From Edaphochlamys debaryana (Eukaryota; Chlorophyta; Chlorophyceae; Chlamydomonadales): DNA of 64,000 nt. The DNA lies in contig JAEHOE010000103.1 in assembly GCA_016858145.1 (NCBI GenBank), forward strand, positions 62,001 through 126,000, written 5' to 3'. Of this stretch, positions 23,801 through 35,776 are shown piece after piece. Under the pieces are notes generated by a model. That model was not told the origin of the DNA. It worked only from the letters and a program-made list of their open reading frames with translations, and did not search any database. Within the stretch, counting starts at the first letter, position 1. The number at the start of each line of letters is the position of its first letter. The position numbers and the translations under genes are program-made.

Positions 23801-26800
23801 GAGGGGGGACGGCGTGAGGGGGGTTGCTAGGGTAGCACTCGGCAGGCCCGGCCCCTAACAGCACGCACCCTTCGGCCCCGCTAACCCACGCCCGCCACCC
23901 CGGCAGACGACGAACATGCTGCTCTTGTTCCCCTCTGCACTGCCCCACCGCCCAGCCCCTGAGGAAGGCCCTCATCATCCCCCACAAGCACGTACCCGCG
24001 ATCATTGTGATCTTGTTCCGCTTGTTGGGCGTCTCCGCAAAGCACTTGAGCGAGGAGCTCTCCACCACGGTCTCGCAGAAGGCCACCACGGGGTCAGCCA
24101 CCTTGACCTCCACCTCTGTGTGGTACGGCAACGCGGTGCAGTACGGTACGGCAGGGCGAGGTGGTCAGGACGTGCCGTACGACTACACGAGCTTTACGCC
24201 GTGCCTGCATATCCCCCGTCCTCTCGAACACGACCCACATGCGTAAACCTCCCCAGCCCTGCCTCCTCCAGCACCCTCACCCGTGCACAGCTCCTTCAGT
24301 TCCCCCACCCGTCAGTCCGGGCCTCCCCAACCCCGCGGGAGCTGGTCCCCCCGGACCGAGAAGGACCTCCCGCTATCCCCCCTGCCTCACCCGCGTACAG
24401 CTCCCTCAGGTCCTTCATGAGGCAGTCCAGGTACATCTCCCCGGTGCCGAAGATGGTGTGCTCGCCGCTCTCTTCCACGCGCGTGGAGCACAGCGGGTAG
24501 CTCTTGGACACCTGCGACGGGGTCGGGGGGTGCGAAGGATTGCGGGGGGATGGGTGACAGGGCGGTGGATGGGTAGGGAAGTGCGGTAGGGGGCGCCCGT
24601 CCCGTTGGCGTCGTCACCCTCGCCCTTTACACACCCCTTCCTCACTGCCCCTTGCGAGGACCCCCTCTTGCCCCCCCCCCATCGCATGTTCGGTTCCCAC
24701 CTTGCGCAGGCCCTCCACCATCTTGGGCAGCTCCGAGGGGTTGAGCGGCTCCGCAGCGATCTTGACCGTGGACTTGGTCTGGAAGCGGAGCGGCCTGGGG
24801 GCCAGGGGGTGGGTGAGGGGGGCGGGCAACGGGAAGTGAGCCGAAGCGCGGTCCAAAATGAAGAGCTCCGCGCAACCCCGCTTTCCGGCCCGACCCGGCT
24901 TTGCGACCCAGCTTGTTGGGCCCCGCCGCATTCACTCCGACCACCATGGGCCGAAGGACCGTACCGCCTTGCCCTGCTCCCCCCCGGGAAAACACACACA
25001 CGCGCACCTGAAGATGTGCACCGGCTCCTCGTACGCCTCCGCCACCAGCGTGGCCGTGCGCACGATGGTGCCGTCCACGCCCTCCAGCAGCACCAGGTTG
25101 CCGGCGGTGGCGCGGGCCACGGGCACGCGGTAGCGGGCCTTGGGGGGGGGAGGGGAGGGGAGGGAGGGGGCCGAGGGGAGTGGGAGCAGCGAGGTGGGTT
25201 TCGGGGGCTGGCAAGGTGTTGACTGAGGGCACAGCACCAGGGTGCCGGGCAGGGTGGGAGGGATCGCGTTTTGCTGCCGCGGTTGGGCGGAATCGCGTTG
25301 AGGCTGCTGCGACGCAGTCCCAGTGCCTAGTCAAACCCAACACATCCTCCCCCACCTCCTTGTCTGCTCACCTGGTAGACCCACACCGAGCCGATGGTCG
25401 CCACAGCGCTGTCCTCCTCGTCGTCGGGCGTGTAGGACTCACCCAGCACCTGGGAGGGATCGTGATGAATAGGGAGCGGGGTTCTGAGAGGGAAAGACAT
25501 ATCGGTCCGTCGACCGCTCCACCTCCCGTAGTCCCAGTCCCCCACCTCCCCAACCTCCCAAAACGATTCCTCCTTCCAGCTTGATCGGCCCCAACCCCCC
25601 GGACCCCCCCGTCCCCACCTTGACGGTGTCCCCTGGGCGCACGGTGCCGCTGAGGATGCGGCCCAGCGCGTCAAAGCGGGAGCAGTCCTGGGGCGAAGAG
25701 GTGGGGTGGGGCAGAGGTGGGGGTGGGGGTGGGGCGGGGTGGGTGGGGTGCGGTGGTCAGGTGGGGTGGGGTGGGGGGCGCGCATGCCCGTTGCCGAACA
25801 GCAGGAAACGTAGGAGGATAACTAGCTGGCGCCCAGCTTGCCCGCCTCGTGCAGAGCCGAGAGCTCACTCGCGGCCACCCCGCCACTCAGCGAGCCACCC
25901 CGCCCTTGAGGCCTCAGCCACAAGCCCCTGACAGTAGCCTCCAGCCGACACACCTGGCGCGGAAAGAGCTTGGCCACCGCAATCACCAGCGGCCCGCGGG
26001 GGTTGCACGCCGTCATAAACTCCACGGCGGGGGAGTCCAGCGGGCCGCTGTAGTGCGCCCCCACCTGCAGGCCGTTGGCGGTTGACGGTTATGGCGGACA
26101 AATGCAAGACCAGACTTCGGTTCGCGGACCCGTTGAGCAGTGCCCCTGGCAATTGCTCACGCCCCGCCCCTCCCGCTCCCTCGGCACGCACCTTGCTGGC
26201 CGTTGCCGTACGGCTGGTGGGCACGTGCTGGACGAGCATGTCCACCACCCCCGCACAGGAGCCCAGCACGGAGGTGCAGACCTGGGGTAAGGGGCCAGCG
26301 AAGTACATCAAGTGTTAGCGGGATGAAGATCTCCGACACAACCTGCCCCGGCTCCCCCCTCCTGCTCAACCCCCCCTTCCCCACCTCCTTGAGCAGGGGC
26401 TCGGTGTCCAACCCTATCCCCCGGTCACCCCTGCCCCCACCTCATCTCCTTTGCGCCACCGCCCGTTACCGGCCCGTTGTCCATCTTCCTCTTGATGGTC
26501 CCCTCCGGCCCTCCGACCCCATCCCGCCCTGGCCCCCCTCCCTCCGTCTCCCCCCCTAGTCAGCCCCCCACCCCCACCCACCTCCTTGAGCAGGGGCTTG
26601 GTGTCGAGGTTGTAGGTGGCGGTGCGCAGGTACACGCCCAGCCCCGCCAGCAGCCCCTCCACGGTCTTGGGGTGCTCGCCTGGAAGGGGAGGTGGAAAGC
26701 AGGGGAAAGGGGCGGTGGATTTTGGCAACCCGATCCCTGGGCGAAATACCAGGGCCACGAACCCACCGCTGACGGCGCTCTGGACCTACATGGAGCCCCG

Positions 26801-29800
26801 CATGGCTGCGCTGTGGACCCTACAGCCCCCCCGCCCCCTCGCCACCAACCACCCCACACCACACCACCACCACCGGTACACCCACCGATGACTGCGCTGT
26901 AGACCTTGTAGAGCGGCTCCAGCACGAAGGTCACGAAGGAGCGCTCCGAGGTGCCGGTGCGGGGGGGCGTGCGGCGGAAGACGCGCTCCTCAGGGTGGAA
27001 GTACAGGTCGCCCCACAGCCGCTTGGCGAACTCGCTGGGGGGGGACGGAGAAAGGGGGAGAAGAAAGGGGGAGAACACGTTGTAAGGGGGGAAGAGAAGG
27101 TCGGGATGGAAGGGGAAGCGGGCGTTGAGAGAGTGAGGGTGAAAGGATGAAGTGCGTGGTTGTGCGATGCGTGGGGAGGTGTGTCCCGCGGTGAAATACA
27201 CGTGCGGCGGTGCGGCGCTCGCCGTGTCAGAATGTCGGGACTGGGGTTCGCTACTGCGGCGCACCGCCCGCACGCCGTGCCCACGGAGGCGGCCCGGCGC
27301 GCTGCCGAGGCACGAGGGGCACGGGGCGCCGCTGCGGCTGAGACGAAGGCCATTCCGTGGGGTTGGGTTGGTGGGGTGACCGAATGCAAACGGGTAAGGG
27401 GGTGATGGAGGCCGCGTGTGAAGGCACCAGCAGGTGCCTGCACGTGAAGGCAAGGCAGAGGAGTGGTCCCTTGAGAATATGTGGGAGAGCGTGAACCCTC
27501 GTGCGCAACTGTGGGTGGCCAAGAGCCCGGCAGAGAGAGACGGCAGGAGTGCAAGGAGGAGAAGATGGGGATGCAAGAGGGTGGGAAGGCACAGACCACC
27601 GAGCGTTTCATTGTGAGAGAAAGATGAAAGCATCAGGGGCTTGTCACCCGTCAGCATTTTCAGTACAATGGTGTAATCATAAACGCGTATGGCTGTACGC
27701 CGTGGTGAAAATGCGCAGCGGCGGTCGTGCACCGTTCACGCTTGGTTGCCGGGGCCGGGGGTTAGTCTGGGCGCCGTCCCGCCGCGCGCAGAGCCGGCGG
27801 CCGCGCTTGCATGAGGGCAGGACAGCGCCCCGACGCGTGGGGCTTCGGAAAGCCATTGCGGGGGCTCGGCGTTGGCTGTTGCGCGTGCAGCAGATGGGGG
27901 ATGATTGTCATGCCGACTTGAGGTGGCGGCACAGACAACAGAGCGCGGCTCGAAGACGCTCGTGGTTGTGCGGTGCGATATAGGTTGTGAGGTGTGTCCC
28001 GCGGTGAAATACACGTGCGGCGGTGCGGCGCTCGCCGTGTCAGAATGTCGGGACTGGGGTTCGCTACTGCGGCGCACCACCCGCACGCCGTGCCCACGGG
28101 AGCGGCCCGGCGCGCTGCCGAGGCACGAGGGGCACGGGGCGCCGGCGCAGCTGCGGCCCTTTCCTCCACCACCCCACCCGGACTCCTTCGCCTGGTCTCT
28201 GAACCCATGCCCCTCCTCCTCTCCCACCGAGCACCAGCTCACCCACGCCCCGAAGCCCCTCCCACCCCTCGCCCAACCCCCTCCCTGCCCCTTAGTAGCA
28301 CCCAACCCCAATCCGCCCCACCACCCCTCCACCCACCGCGGGTCGAAGCCCGCTCCGTAGATGTCGGCGTACAGCCGCGCGAAGGACTGCAGCGTGAAGC
28401 TCCAGCCCGAGGAGGCGGCGGTGAAGGCCACGTTGCCGCGGACCGGGTCCAGCAGCATGTCGGGGGGCACCACGCCGCCTGTGGGGTGGGAGGGGGGAGG
28501 GTAGCAAACCCTGTCATGAAACGGAGGACATGACCGTGGCAGCAGTATGTCGGGCGGGGCATGCGCACGGCGCACACCGGGGCTGGAAAGGCTGTCAGAC
28601 CCGAAAACCCAGACCCCCCAGGGCATATCAGGTTGGGCATAACAGGTTGCAGCCGCCGCCCTCTTCCCCTGCCCGCCCCACCCCCAACCCCCAGAACCCC
28701 AGGGCCCCACCGCAGCAGGCCGCGATGAGGTTGTTGACCTCCTCGATGGTGTGCCGCAGCTTGTGGTAGGCGTCCGCGGGGGGCAGCTTGAGCTCCGTGA
28801 TCAGGCGGTCCACCTGGGGAAGAGGGTGGGGGTGGTTTGGGAGGAGGAGGGGAAGGGGACACTGCAGGTTGGAGGTATGCTTTTGAGCGCGGAGGAGACG
28901 GCGGGGCAGGACAGCAGGGGCAGTGCGCGGAGGTGGGCTGACGCTGACCCGGATCCCCCAGCCCTAATGACGTTTCCGTGCGCTCGAGAGCACTGCCCTC
29001 GCACGCTTGCCCTTCCTCAGAACGCCCCGGCCAAGGGCTGCGGCCCGACCGCCCAGCCGTCGCCCCAGGCTGCGAGGGGTCCAGGGCTGCTCCAGCCTCC
29101 GGGGCTGCAGCTGCAGCAGCGGCGGCGCCCACAGCTGGTGCCGCTCCGCATGCGCCGGGGGCCTTGCTGCCAAGCTCTGTCACCAAGAGTCTTGGCCCAA
29201 GACACGCTCTCCACGCGCCCACCCTCCACCCCGACGCGGCCAGCGGGGCAGCGCGGACCGCTGTTGCCCCGTGCTGCTCCGTCCCGCCACACCGCCGCAA
29301 CCGGTACCAGCAGATGTGCGGCTCCCCCTCGCGCAAGCGCCTGTGCCAGCCTGGGCTCTCCGCTGCGTGTCAGGTCCCCCGGCGTCGCTCGACGCCTGCG
29401 CCCGGGGCGTCGGTGGCCTCTCTGTCCCGCTGCTGTTCACCCGATCCAGCCCACGGTCCACTGCTGGGCGGACCGCCACCGCTGACCCCGCTCGTTGATG
29501 TCGCGGTCGCTGTCGGAGCACCGCCTGCCGCCACACGTGCTTGTGCCAACTTGCCGCCCTGGGCCCCACCTCACAGGCCGAGTCGTCGCGCCCCGCCCAT
29601 GGAAGCTCGCACGCTTCACAATCCCGCTCAGCATCCACTCTCCTCCCTCCCTCCGGCCCTCCCTTCCGGCGCCCACCTTGCTGATGATGAGCGTGATGGC
29701 CAGCCCCTCCTGCAGCGCCTGCCGCACCGCCCGCTCCGTGACCACCATGATGCCCTCCGCCGCGTCGACCACCAGCAGCAGCCCGTCCGCCAGGCGCATG

Positions 29801-31560
29801 GCGGCAGTCACCTTCGGGGAGGGGCAGGACGGGGAAGAGGGGGTGGAAAGGGGCGTTGGAGGAGTGTGCGTGTCGATGCTCTCGCCTGCCCGACCTTAAC
29901 CCCAACCGAACCCAGCTCTCCTCCCTGCTCTCCTGCCTGCTCTCTGTTCCCTGCCTGCTCTCTGCTCCCTGCTCTCTGCTCCCTGGCCACCCCGGGCCCC
30001 CCACCTCGTCGTTGAAGTTGACGTGCCCCGGGCAGTCGAGCAGGTTGATCAGGTAGCTCTTGCCGCTGCCGCCCTCCAGCACCAGAGACATGGGCATCAT
30101 CTTGATCGACATGCCGCGGGCCTGGGGTGGGGCGGAGGGTGGTGGTGGAGGTTAGGGTGGTTGGGGTGGTTGGGGTGATGTCATGTGCAAATGGGGGGGG
30201 GGGGTCTGGGGTGCGGTCGTCGTCATCGCGGCTGGGCGTGTTAGGCCGATCCGCGTGACACGTGAGGACACCAGGGGAGACCCAGCCCGGCCCCCTGAGG
30301 AGATCTTCTGGACTCTGGTGGGTAGCCTGCTAGCCTCCGGGTCCTGCTCAGTATCCCCCAGGCCTGAGGCTGCATCGCCACAGTCGCCAGGCGGGGGTGT
30401 CCCAGCCCCGGGGCCCCGGCCTCGTGACTAAGGCGGCGTGTGCTACACGCACCTGCTCGTCCAACCGCGTGTCCGTGAAGCGCAGCTGCTTGCCCGCCGC
30501 CTCCTGGGATGCGGTGAAGCGCTTCAGCTCGTGGGTCTGGGGGAGAAGGGTGGAGGGAGGTGTGTGAGAGAGGGAGCGAGAAAGGTGGTGCAGGAGGGCT
30601 GGCCGCGGCAGGGGTGAGGTCAGCCCGGTGTGGAAGACGTGGCCTGCCCATGCTAGACTGGAGCCCCCGTGCTGAGTCATCTCATGCTGGTCCCATCATC
30701 CTTTCGCTGCCCCCGCCGGACCCTCACCTGCTCCACGAACATGTCCACGATCGAGGTCTTGCCATGGTGGATGTGCCCCACCACGGCCACGTTCCGGACC
30801 AGCTCGGGGTTCGCCATGAGCGTCGCGAGGAACTCGTTGCTGTAGTGAGTTCGCATCGGCTCGGCCTCTAGCGTCTCGAACTTCTTAACTTTGACCGGGG
30901 CCACGATGGGCACCTCCAGCGGTTGCGCATCCTCCTCCATCACCAGCGTCTCCACCTCCGCCCCGTACACCTCCTCAGCGGACGGGTAGTACTTCTTATC
31001 CTCATGCAGCACCACTTGCATGCCTCCTTCCGCAGGCTCGTCATCTGCGTGGCAAGCGGCATGGCACGTTTGCGGAAGACCCTCTCTTCACCCGCGCCCT
31101 TGAGAACCCCGCAGGATGGTCGTCGCAGACCTGCACTTCCCCTGGCCAAGTTCCCCTACGTGCCGCATACTGGCGCGTCTGCCGCAGAAGCGAGACATGT
31201 GGACCGAATCCCCAAGCACGCGGCCAGCCGCGCGCGGACGTTCGGCCCGCGCACCCAGGGCCCTTGACACGCCCGCCCCCCACAGCAGCCCCTCCGCCCA
31301 ACACCTGCCTTCCTGCATGGCGTCCACGTCCCCGCGGTAGGCCGCACCGCCATCCTCGCCCTCGTCACCGAACTCGTCCCGCTGCTGGTGCTGCTCATCG
31401 TCCTCCTCCTGCCAGCAAGCCAGTGAAATTGTAAGCAGTGCACGAGGGCATGCGCGGACGTTTGAAGGGCTCCGCAAGTGATCTGTGCTGCACTGACCTC
31501 GCTGTCCTCCAGAGCAGGGCCTATGTAGTTGCCGAACTCATCGTAGAGATCGTCCGCCAT
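20855..31560 (-). CDS. SNU114: U5 snRNP GTPase Snu114 (EFTUD2/U5-116kD), 28 exons, 990 aa
   Basis: Exons: 31498-31560, 31309-31408, 30728-31044, 30453-30536, 30005-30121, 29677-29811, 28711-28813, 28337-28478, 26886-27034, 26582-26679, 26192-26281, 25954-26064, 25619-25687, 25372-25449, 25008-25138, 24701-24794, 24391-24511, 23996-24115, 23706-23782, 23199-23273, 22887-22970, 22515-22605, 22312-22369, 22044-22151, 21689-21803, 21470-21508, 21222-21287, 20855-20992. They total 2,973 nt and every phase agrees. The start [15 protein letters not shown] is the Snu114 hallmark and is followed by an acidic N-terminal segment. The EF-2-like GTPase domain shows G1 GHIHHGKT (144-151) and G3 DCPGH (217-221). 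The G4 position reads SKVD rather than NKxD. The end, [11 protein letters not shown]...DLAMIF, matches the family. Length is close to human EFTUD2 (972 aa). Snu114 drives spliceosome activation and disassembly in the nucleus with Prp8 and Brr2 (known). Two introns, after 31309 and after 21689, seem to use GC donors. Introns hold three copies of a 156-bp repeat. Confidence 0.97.
23395..23550 (+). repeat. 156-bp interspersed repeat, copy 1
   Basis: Starts gaggtgtgtcccgcggtgaa and ends gggcacggggcgcc. It lies in the SNU114 intron 23274-23705 and is nearly identical to copies at 27176 and 27989. It is antisense to the host gene. Confidence 0.92.
26381..26408 (-). repeat. Duplicate of the 3' end and donor site of SNU114 exon 26582-26679
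   Basis: The 28-base block ccacctccttgagcaggggc followed by tcggtgtc repeats the exon end and splice donor at about 26578-26605 with one mismatch. It sits about 195 bases further into the next intron. Confidence 0.75.
27176..27331 (+). repeat. 156-bp interspersed repeat, copy 2
   Basis: Near-identical to the copy at 23395-23550, same orientation, within the SNU114 intron 27035-28336. The preceding gtggttgtgcgatgcg also resembles the bases before copy 3. Confidence 0.92.
27989..28144 (+). repeat. 156-bp interspersed repeat, copy 3
   Basis: Near-identical to the copies at 23395 and 27176, same orientation, and in the same intron as copy 2. It is preceded by gtggttgtgcggtgcgat and, like copy 1, followed by ggcgc. 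Confidence 0.92.
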
Positions 31561-32424
31561 TCTGGCCGCCGCTCCTCGTCAGAGAGCTCCCCCGCCCGTG
31601 TGAAGATGCCGTTCAAGTTCACAGCAGCCGGAAGCCGCTGAGCCCGGGAACGCAAGTATCAAGCGCGGCGGACGTGCTCTCCCCGCTCTGGCAAAGTTCA
31701 GGGTCCCATGAAGTGACGCCAGAAGCCCCGTATAGGGGGAAGAGGTTGCAGTCGTGGGCACTCAGTGGCAAGCGGTCAGCGATGCAACGAGATGCGCCGG
31801 CAGAGCCGTGACGGCCTCCTAGCAGGCCCTGCGTGGAAAAGAGTGGATAAGCTAGGTCTAACCGTAATGCAGAAAATGCGAGAAGCAAGCAGCATGGCAC
31901 TCGGCGCTCGGGGCCCGCATGGAGTGGGTTGGCGTGGCGTGGCGGTTCCCGCGCCAACCCGCCCAACCCGCGCCCCCTCCTCCATGCAACATGCCGCCGC
32001 ACGGGCGGAACCCTGAAGACCAAATATCACATGGTGATATCCAGGTCACTTCAGGGGCGCAACCATGGGACCATCGGCTCAATGCTGCTCATGGCATCCA
32101 TGGCGCCTATCGGTGCGCCGACATGGGGCCCCCCTGCCCCCTTACCTTAACCGTGTCAACTCATGCTCCCGGCTTCGACAATGCCGGTCTCATCTCTTGG
32201 CGCACGCCACAGACGGGCCCTGGCTGCCCCTTCGGACCCGCGAGGGGCGAGGCACGGCCCATCCCGACCTACGGCCAGCCAATCGCATCAATTTGTTCAC
32301 TAGCATACCCCCCCCCCCTCATAACCCACATCGAGAACAGGTTGCTCGGCTGAGTGGCGTAAACGTTGAAGACCTTCGCGACACCATTCGCGCCAAAGCC
32401 CCTCGAGCGCCCACAGCAGCCCAG
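31561..32424. promoter_or_regulatory. Divergent intergenic region between SNU114 and the ECM glycoprotein gene
   Basis: It separates two start codons pointing away from each other. I find no coding sequence with splice support. Presumed promoter region for both genes, with no recognised elements. Confidence 0.45.
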
Positions 32425-35400
32425 ATGCTGCTTGCAACGATCACGCTCATCATATGTTGCTATGGAGGCCCTGCAAGCGGTCAGCGATCCCTGTCAGGTG
32501 CGAATGTCGCCACTCGCATGCACATGCGAGGCGTGGGCTGACAGTGTAACTGTCGCCTGAGCTTGTGGATAATGGAGACGTACGCATGGACCAGTTTGCA
32601 ACCGAAAGCCTGTTCGCATGTCCTGACAGCCGGTCCGCGGCAAGCCCGGGCGAGACTCAGCAGCCTCGACAAGTCGTCAGGCAGATATGTTGACTCGCTG
32701 GCTCTCGGTCACACTAAAACCGTGCGGCTCGATCCGCGTGCCTGCGCGCCTAAGTCCTCGTGCCGCCTAGTGCCGCATCCCGCACAACCCGGCTCATCCC
32801 CGCAGGGCTCGACATCCCCGGCACTGCTCGCCAACTGAGGAGCCGCTCCCTTCTCCAGGCCACGCTGCCATTCCCCAGTCCTCCCAAGCCGGCAAGCCCA
32901 CGTCCTCCCACGCCCAGTCCCCCGCGTCCGCCCATTGATGGAGGTGAGCGCGCCGCTATGGGCGGGCCAGGGGGGCCCTTCCCTCGGGCCCGCTCCCCCC
33001 GTCGGGGCAGCTCCTGGGAAGACGCTCCTAGGAGCTTAGGAGCGGAGTTCCTTAGGCGAGGTACGGGGGCTGAAAAGCGGACAGAGGAGCGATCCCGCCG
33101 TCCTCCATAGGAGTTGCCCCCGCCCTTGCGTCTAGTCTCGACCCTTTCATTGCCTCGTCCCTTCCGATCGTGTGACTTTGGTCCGTCCCCGCGTCTCGCA
33201 TTCGCTGGCCGCTCCACCCCCCCCCCCAAACCTTACCTACCTTACCTACCTTGCTTCCTTACCTACCTTGCTTCCTTACCTACCTTGCTTCCCCTTTCTC
33301 CTGCACAGCGGCGCCCCTCACCAGCTGGGTCGTCAACCTCCGCCTCTTCAAGCGCCTCGCCAACGGCACATACATGGACCGGCGGCCCTGCGTCTGGCCA
33401 GCTGGCCTACGTGCGTGCCACCGCCGGCGATGGGTCCAACTTTGACGTGTGCCTGCCCCGGGTGAACTCGGCAGCGGCCAACCTCACGTGCCGAAGGGTG
33501 GGTGGCTGGATGGGGGCACGTAACGACAGAGTTTGCCTCAGTTGGCGGAAGCATTCTCGAGGCCTGTCCTGAACCGTTCGACGCCTGTCCTGAACGCCCG
33601 CCCCTCCACCGTCCGCTCCACGGCACCCCCCGCACCCCCAGGTCGGCCTCGCCCGCGGCTTCCTGGCCAGCAGCGCTCTGGTGCTCCCCACCGCACCCCG
33701 CGCGCTGCTCAACCTCACCTGCGCAACGGCCGCCACGGGCCCAAACCAGTGCACCGCAGAGGTTGCGGCCAACGTGACCAACTGCACCGTAGAGGCATTG
33801 ACGTGCCTACGTGAGTTCGCCGGGTTGGCTTGGGGAAAAGGGGAGAAGGCGCCCGCTAGCGGGTCACGGGTGCGCGTTGGCTGGAGCGGGGCCATCGTGG
33901 CAGGTGGCGAGTCGACATGCACAGGTACCAATGTCCATGTCAATCGGGATGGAGGGCAGGACGACGGGCGTAGCCCTTCTTACTGGCGGTCGGTCTGGCG
34001 GTCGGTCTGAATGAAGGTCTCACGGCCCGTCCCGGTTGCCCCCCGCCCTGCGCAAACGACTCCCCGCCCCGTCCTCCCGCGCCCAGGTCAGTGGGGCAGG
34101 ACCTTGCGGCTCGTTTGGGTTGCATCTGCGCCATCATGTACAAACAAAGCAGGAGTGTCGCGCTGCCAACTGCGGCCTGGTCCCACCAGGGGCACTAGGA
34201 GCACCAACCCCTACTGCTGGGTCCCTAAACCGTAACCGCTTTCTCTACCCTTGCTTGGACTTCCCCCCTCGCCTCTCAGTCCCTCGCCGCCCCGCCCTCC
34301 CGCGCCAAGCCCCCGTCCGTTCAGCCCTCAGTCTCCAAGCCCTCCGAAGCCCAGCACTGGACCCTCCCCCAGCCCTCGCCCGCCCCCACGACCCAACCCA
34401 CCAAAGCCCCCAGCCCCCTCGCCCAGCCCTCGCCCGCCCCCCAGCCCGAAACCCTCGCCTCCCCCTCGTCCCAGCCCCAAGCCGCCAGCACCCCCAGCAC
34501 CCCCTCCCCGACCACCTCCTGCTCGTCTCCCGTCCCCTCCTCAGCGCCCATCGCCCAGCCTCCGCTCCCCGTCCCCACACCCACCGGCGGCCAACCCCTC
34601 CCCGCCGAGTCCCCCATCCCCGCCCCGCAGGCCGCGCCCTCCGCGGCCCCTGCCCCCTAACCCCACGCCTCCAACGCCTCCGCCCGTCCCCCCCGCCCCT
34701 CCTTCCCCGCCTTCGCCCCCGCCTACCCCTCCTTCCCCTCCGTCCCCACCGCCGCGGCCCCCCTTCCCTCCCACCCCGTGTGGCTCCTTACCCAATCCCC
34801 TCTTACCCGTCAAACCCAAGAGTCCTTCTTTCCTGCTCGCCTCACACACACACACAAGCATGCATGCACCCCTCTCACCTCTCACCTACACACCATCGCC
34901 TCCGCCTAGGGCCCCTTTGGAGTGGACAACAGCTCCGTCAACGGGAGCTCGTCCATGAACGTCTGGGGTGGCCCGGTGGCGCTCGCGACATTCTCAGTGA
35001 TATTCGTCGACTCGGTCCACGTCGGCGGCGTCAGGTGGACACGTGGCAACGAGACGGCTGGGATCACCACCTGGATCAGCGACGTCTGGATCACGCTTCG
35101 GACGGACTGGGATAACCGGCCCATGGGCGTGATCGCGCGGTACAGCTCGGTCAACGGATCCAGTTTTGACGTGAGTTCTGGAAACGTGACGGTCGGCAGG
35201 AACTTCTCCGCCGCGACCCCGTGCAAATGGGCCCTGGGAGGCGACTCCTGGCTTCAGTCTGGGGATACGGTCTGGGGAGAAGTTGACGGGTTCATGTGCG
35301 TCTGGGCCTTCACCTTCAACTGGCTGGCCGCCCACGCCGCCGCTGCCTCCGGCGCCGCCCGGCCCTTGAGCGGGGACAGCCTTGTATGTCCAGGTGTATG

Positions 35401-35582
35401 TGGGAGCCGGGGCATGCGTTATTAGAGGAAGGGGCCTGTGCGAGGGGTCTGCTTGTTCGGCAAGTGCGGCCGAATGGAGGCAATGGCAAGGGGGCGGGGG
35501 AGGGGGGACCCATGTGTCAACCCCTGCAGGTCGGAGCAATGCGGAGGGTGACCCGGCCCCGTCACCCACACTGGCACCGTAG
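32425..35582 (+). CDS. Secreted hydroxyproline-rich extracellular-matrix glycoprotein (one apparent frameshift)
   Basis: Exons: 32425-32497, 32806-32943, 33309-33497, 33642-33810, 34087-34231, 34280-~34777, ~34910 or 34933-35393, 35530-35582 (TAG at 35580). The first exon encodes a signal peptide, MLLATITLIICCYGGPASGQ. A short SPPKP/SPPRPP stretch follows. Next is a globular part beginning TSWVVNLRLFKRLANGTYM, with several N-x-S/T sequons and paired Cys (NPYCWVPKP). A long Pro-Ser-rich shaft of about 165 residues comes next, then a second globular part with VNGSS sequons and paired Trp/Cys. The SPP(n) shaft between globular heads is the architecture of volvocine cell-wall/ECM glycoproteins (pherophorin-type layout, known), but I do not see the pherophorin domain itself. 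Both heads contain a G(S)xFDV motif. In exon 33309-33497 the frame changes by one extra base near 33390-33405. The junction after the Pro-rich exon is not settled: donor 34778 with acceptor 34933 keeps phase. Confidence 0.7.
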
Positions 35583-35776
35583 ACTGCCGTGCCAGCAGGA
35601 TGCGATGGTTACAGCAGGAACCGCCTCCAGAAGGGGAGGGGTTGAGCGAGAGCGCCACCTACTGGGTGTGCCACCTGCACACCGACACCCATGCAACGTG
35701 GCAAACTTTCGGTCGTCACGCCGCGTTGCTAGGGCCGGGCCCGTAGAACCCCCCTCATCATTCTACCGCCGTGTCT

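Noticed and set aside
28978..30015. 345-codon + strand ORF inside SNU114
   Set aside because: It overlaps SNU114 exons 29677-29811 and 30005-30121 in antisense and shows no domain.
34910..35393. Possible jacalin-like lectin domain (GPFGV) in the ECM glycoprotein
   Set aside because: Only the five-residue GPFGV resembles jacalin; the rest of the fold signature is not visible, and the splice site creating it is uncertain.
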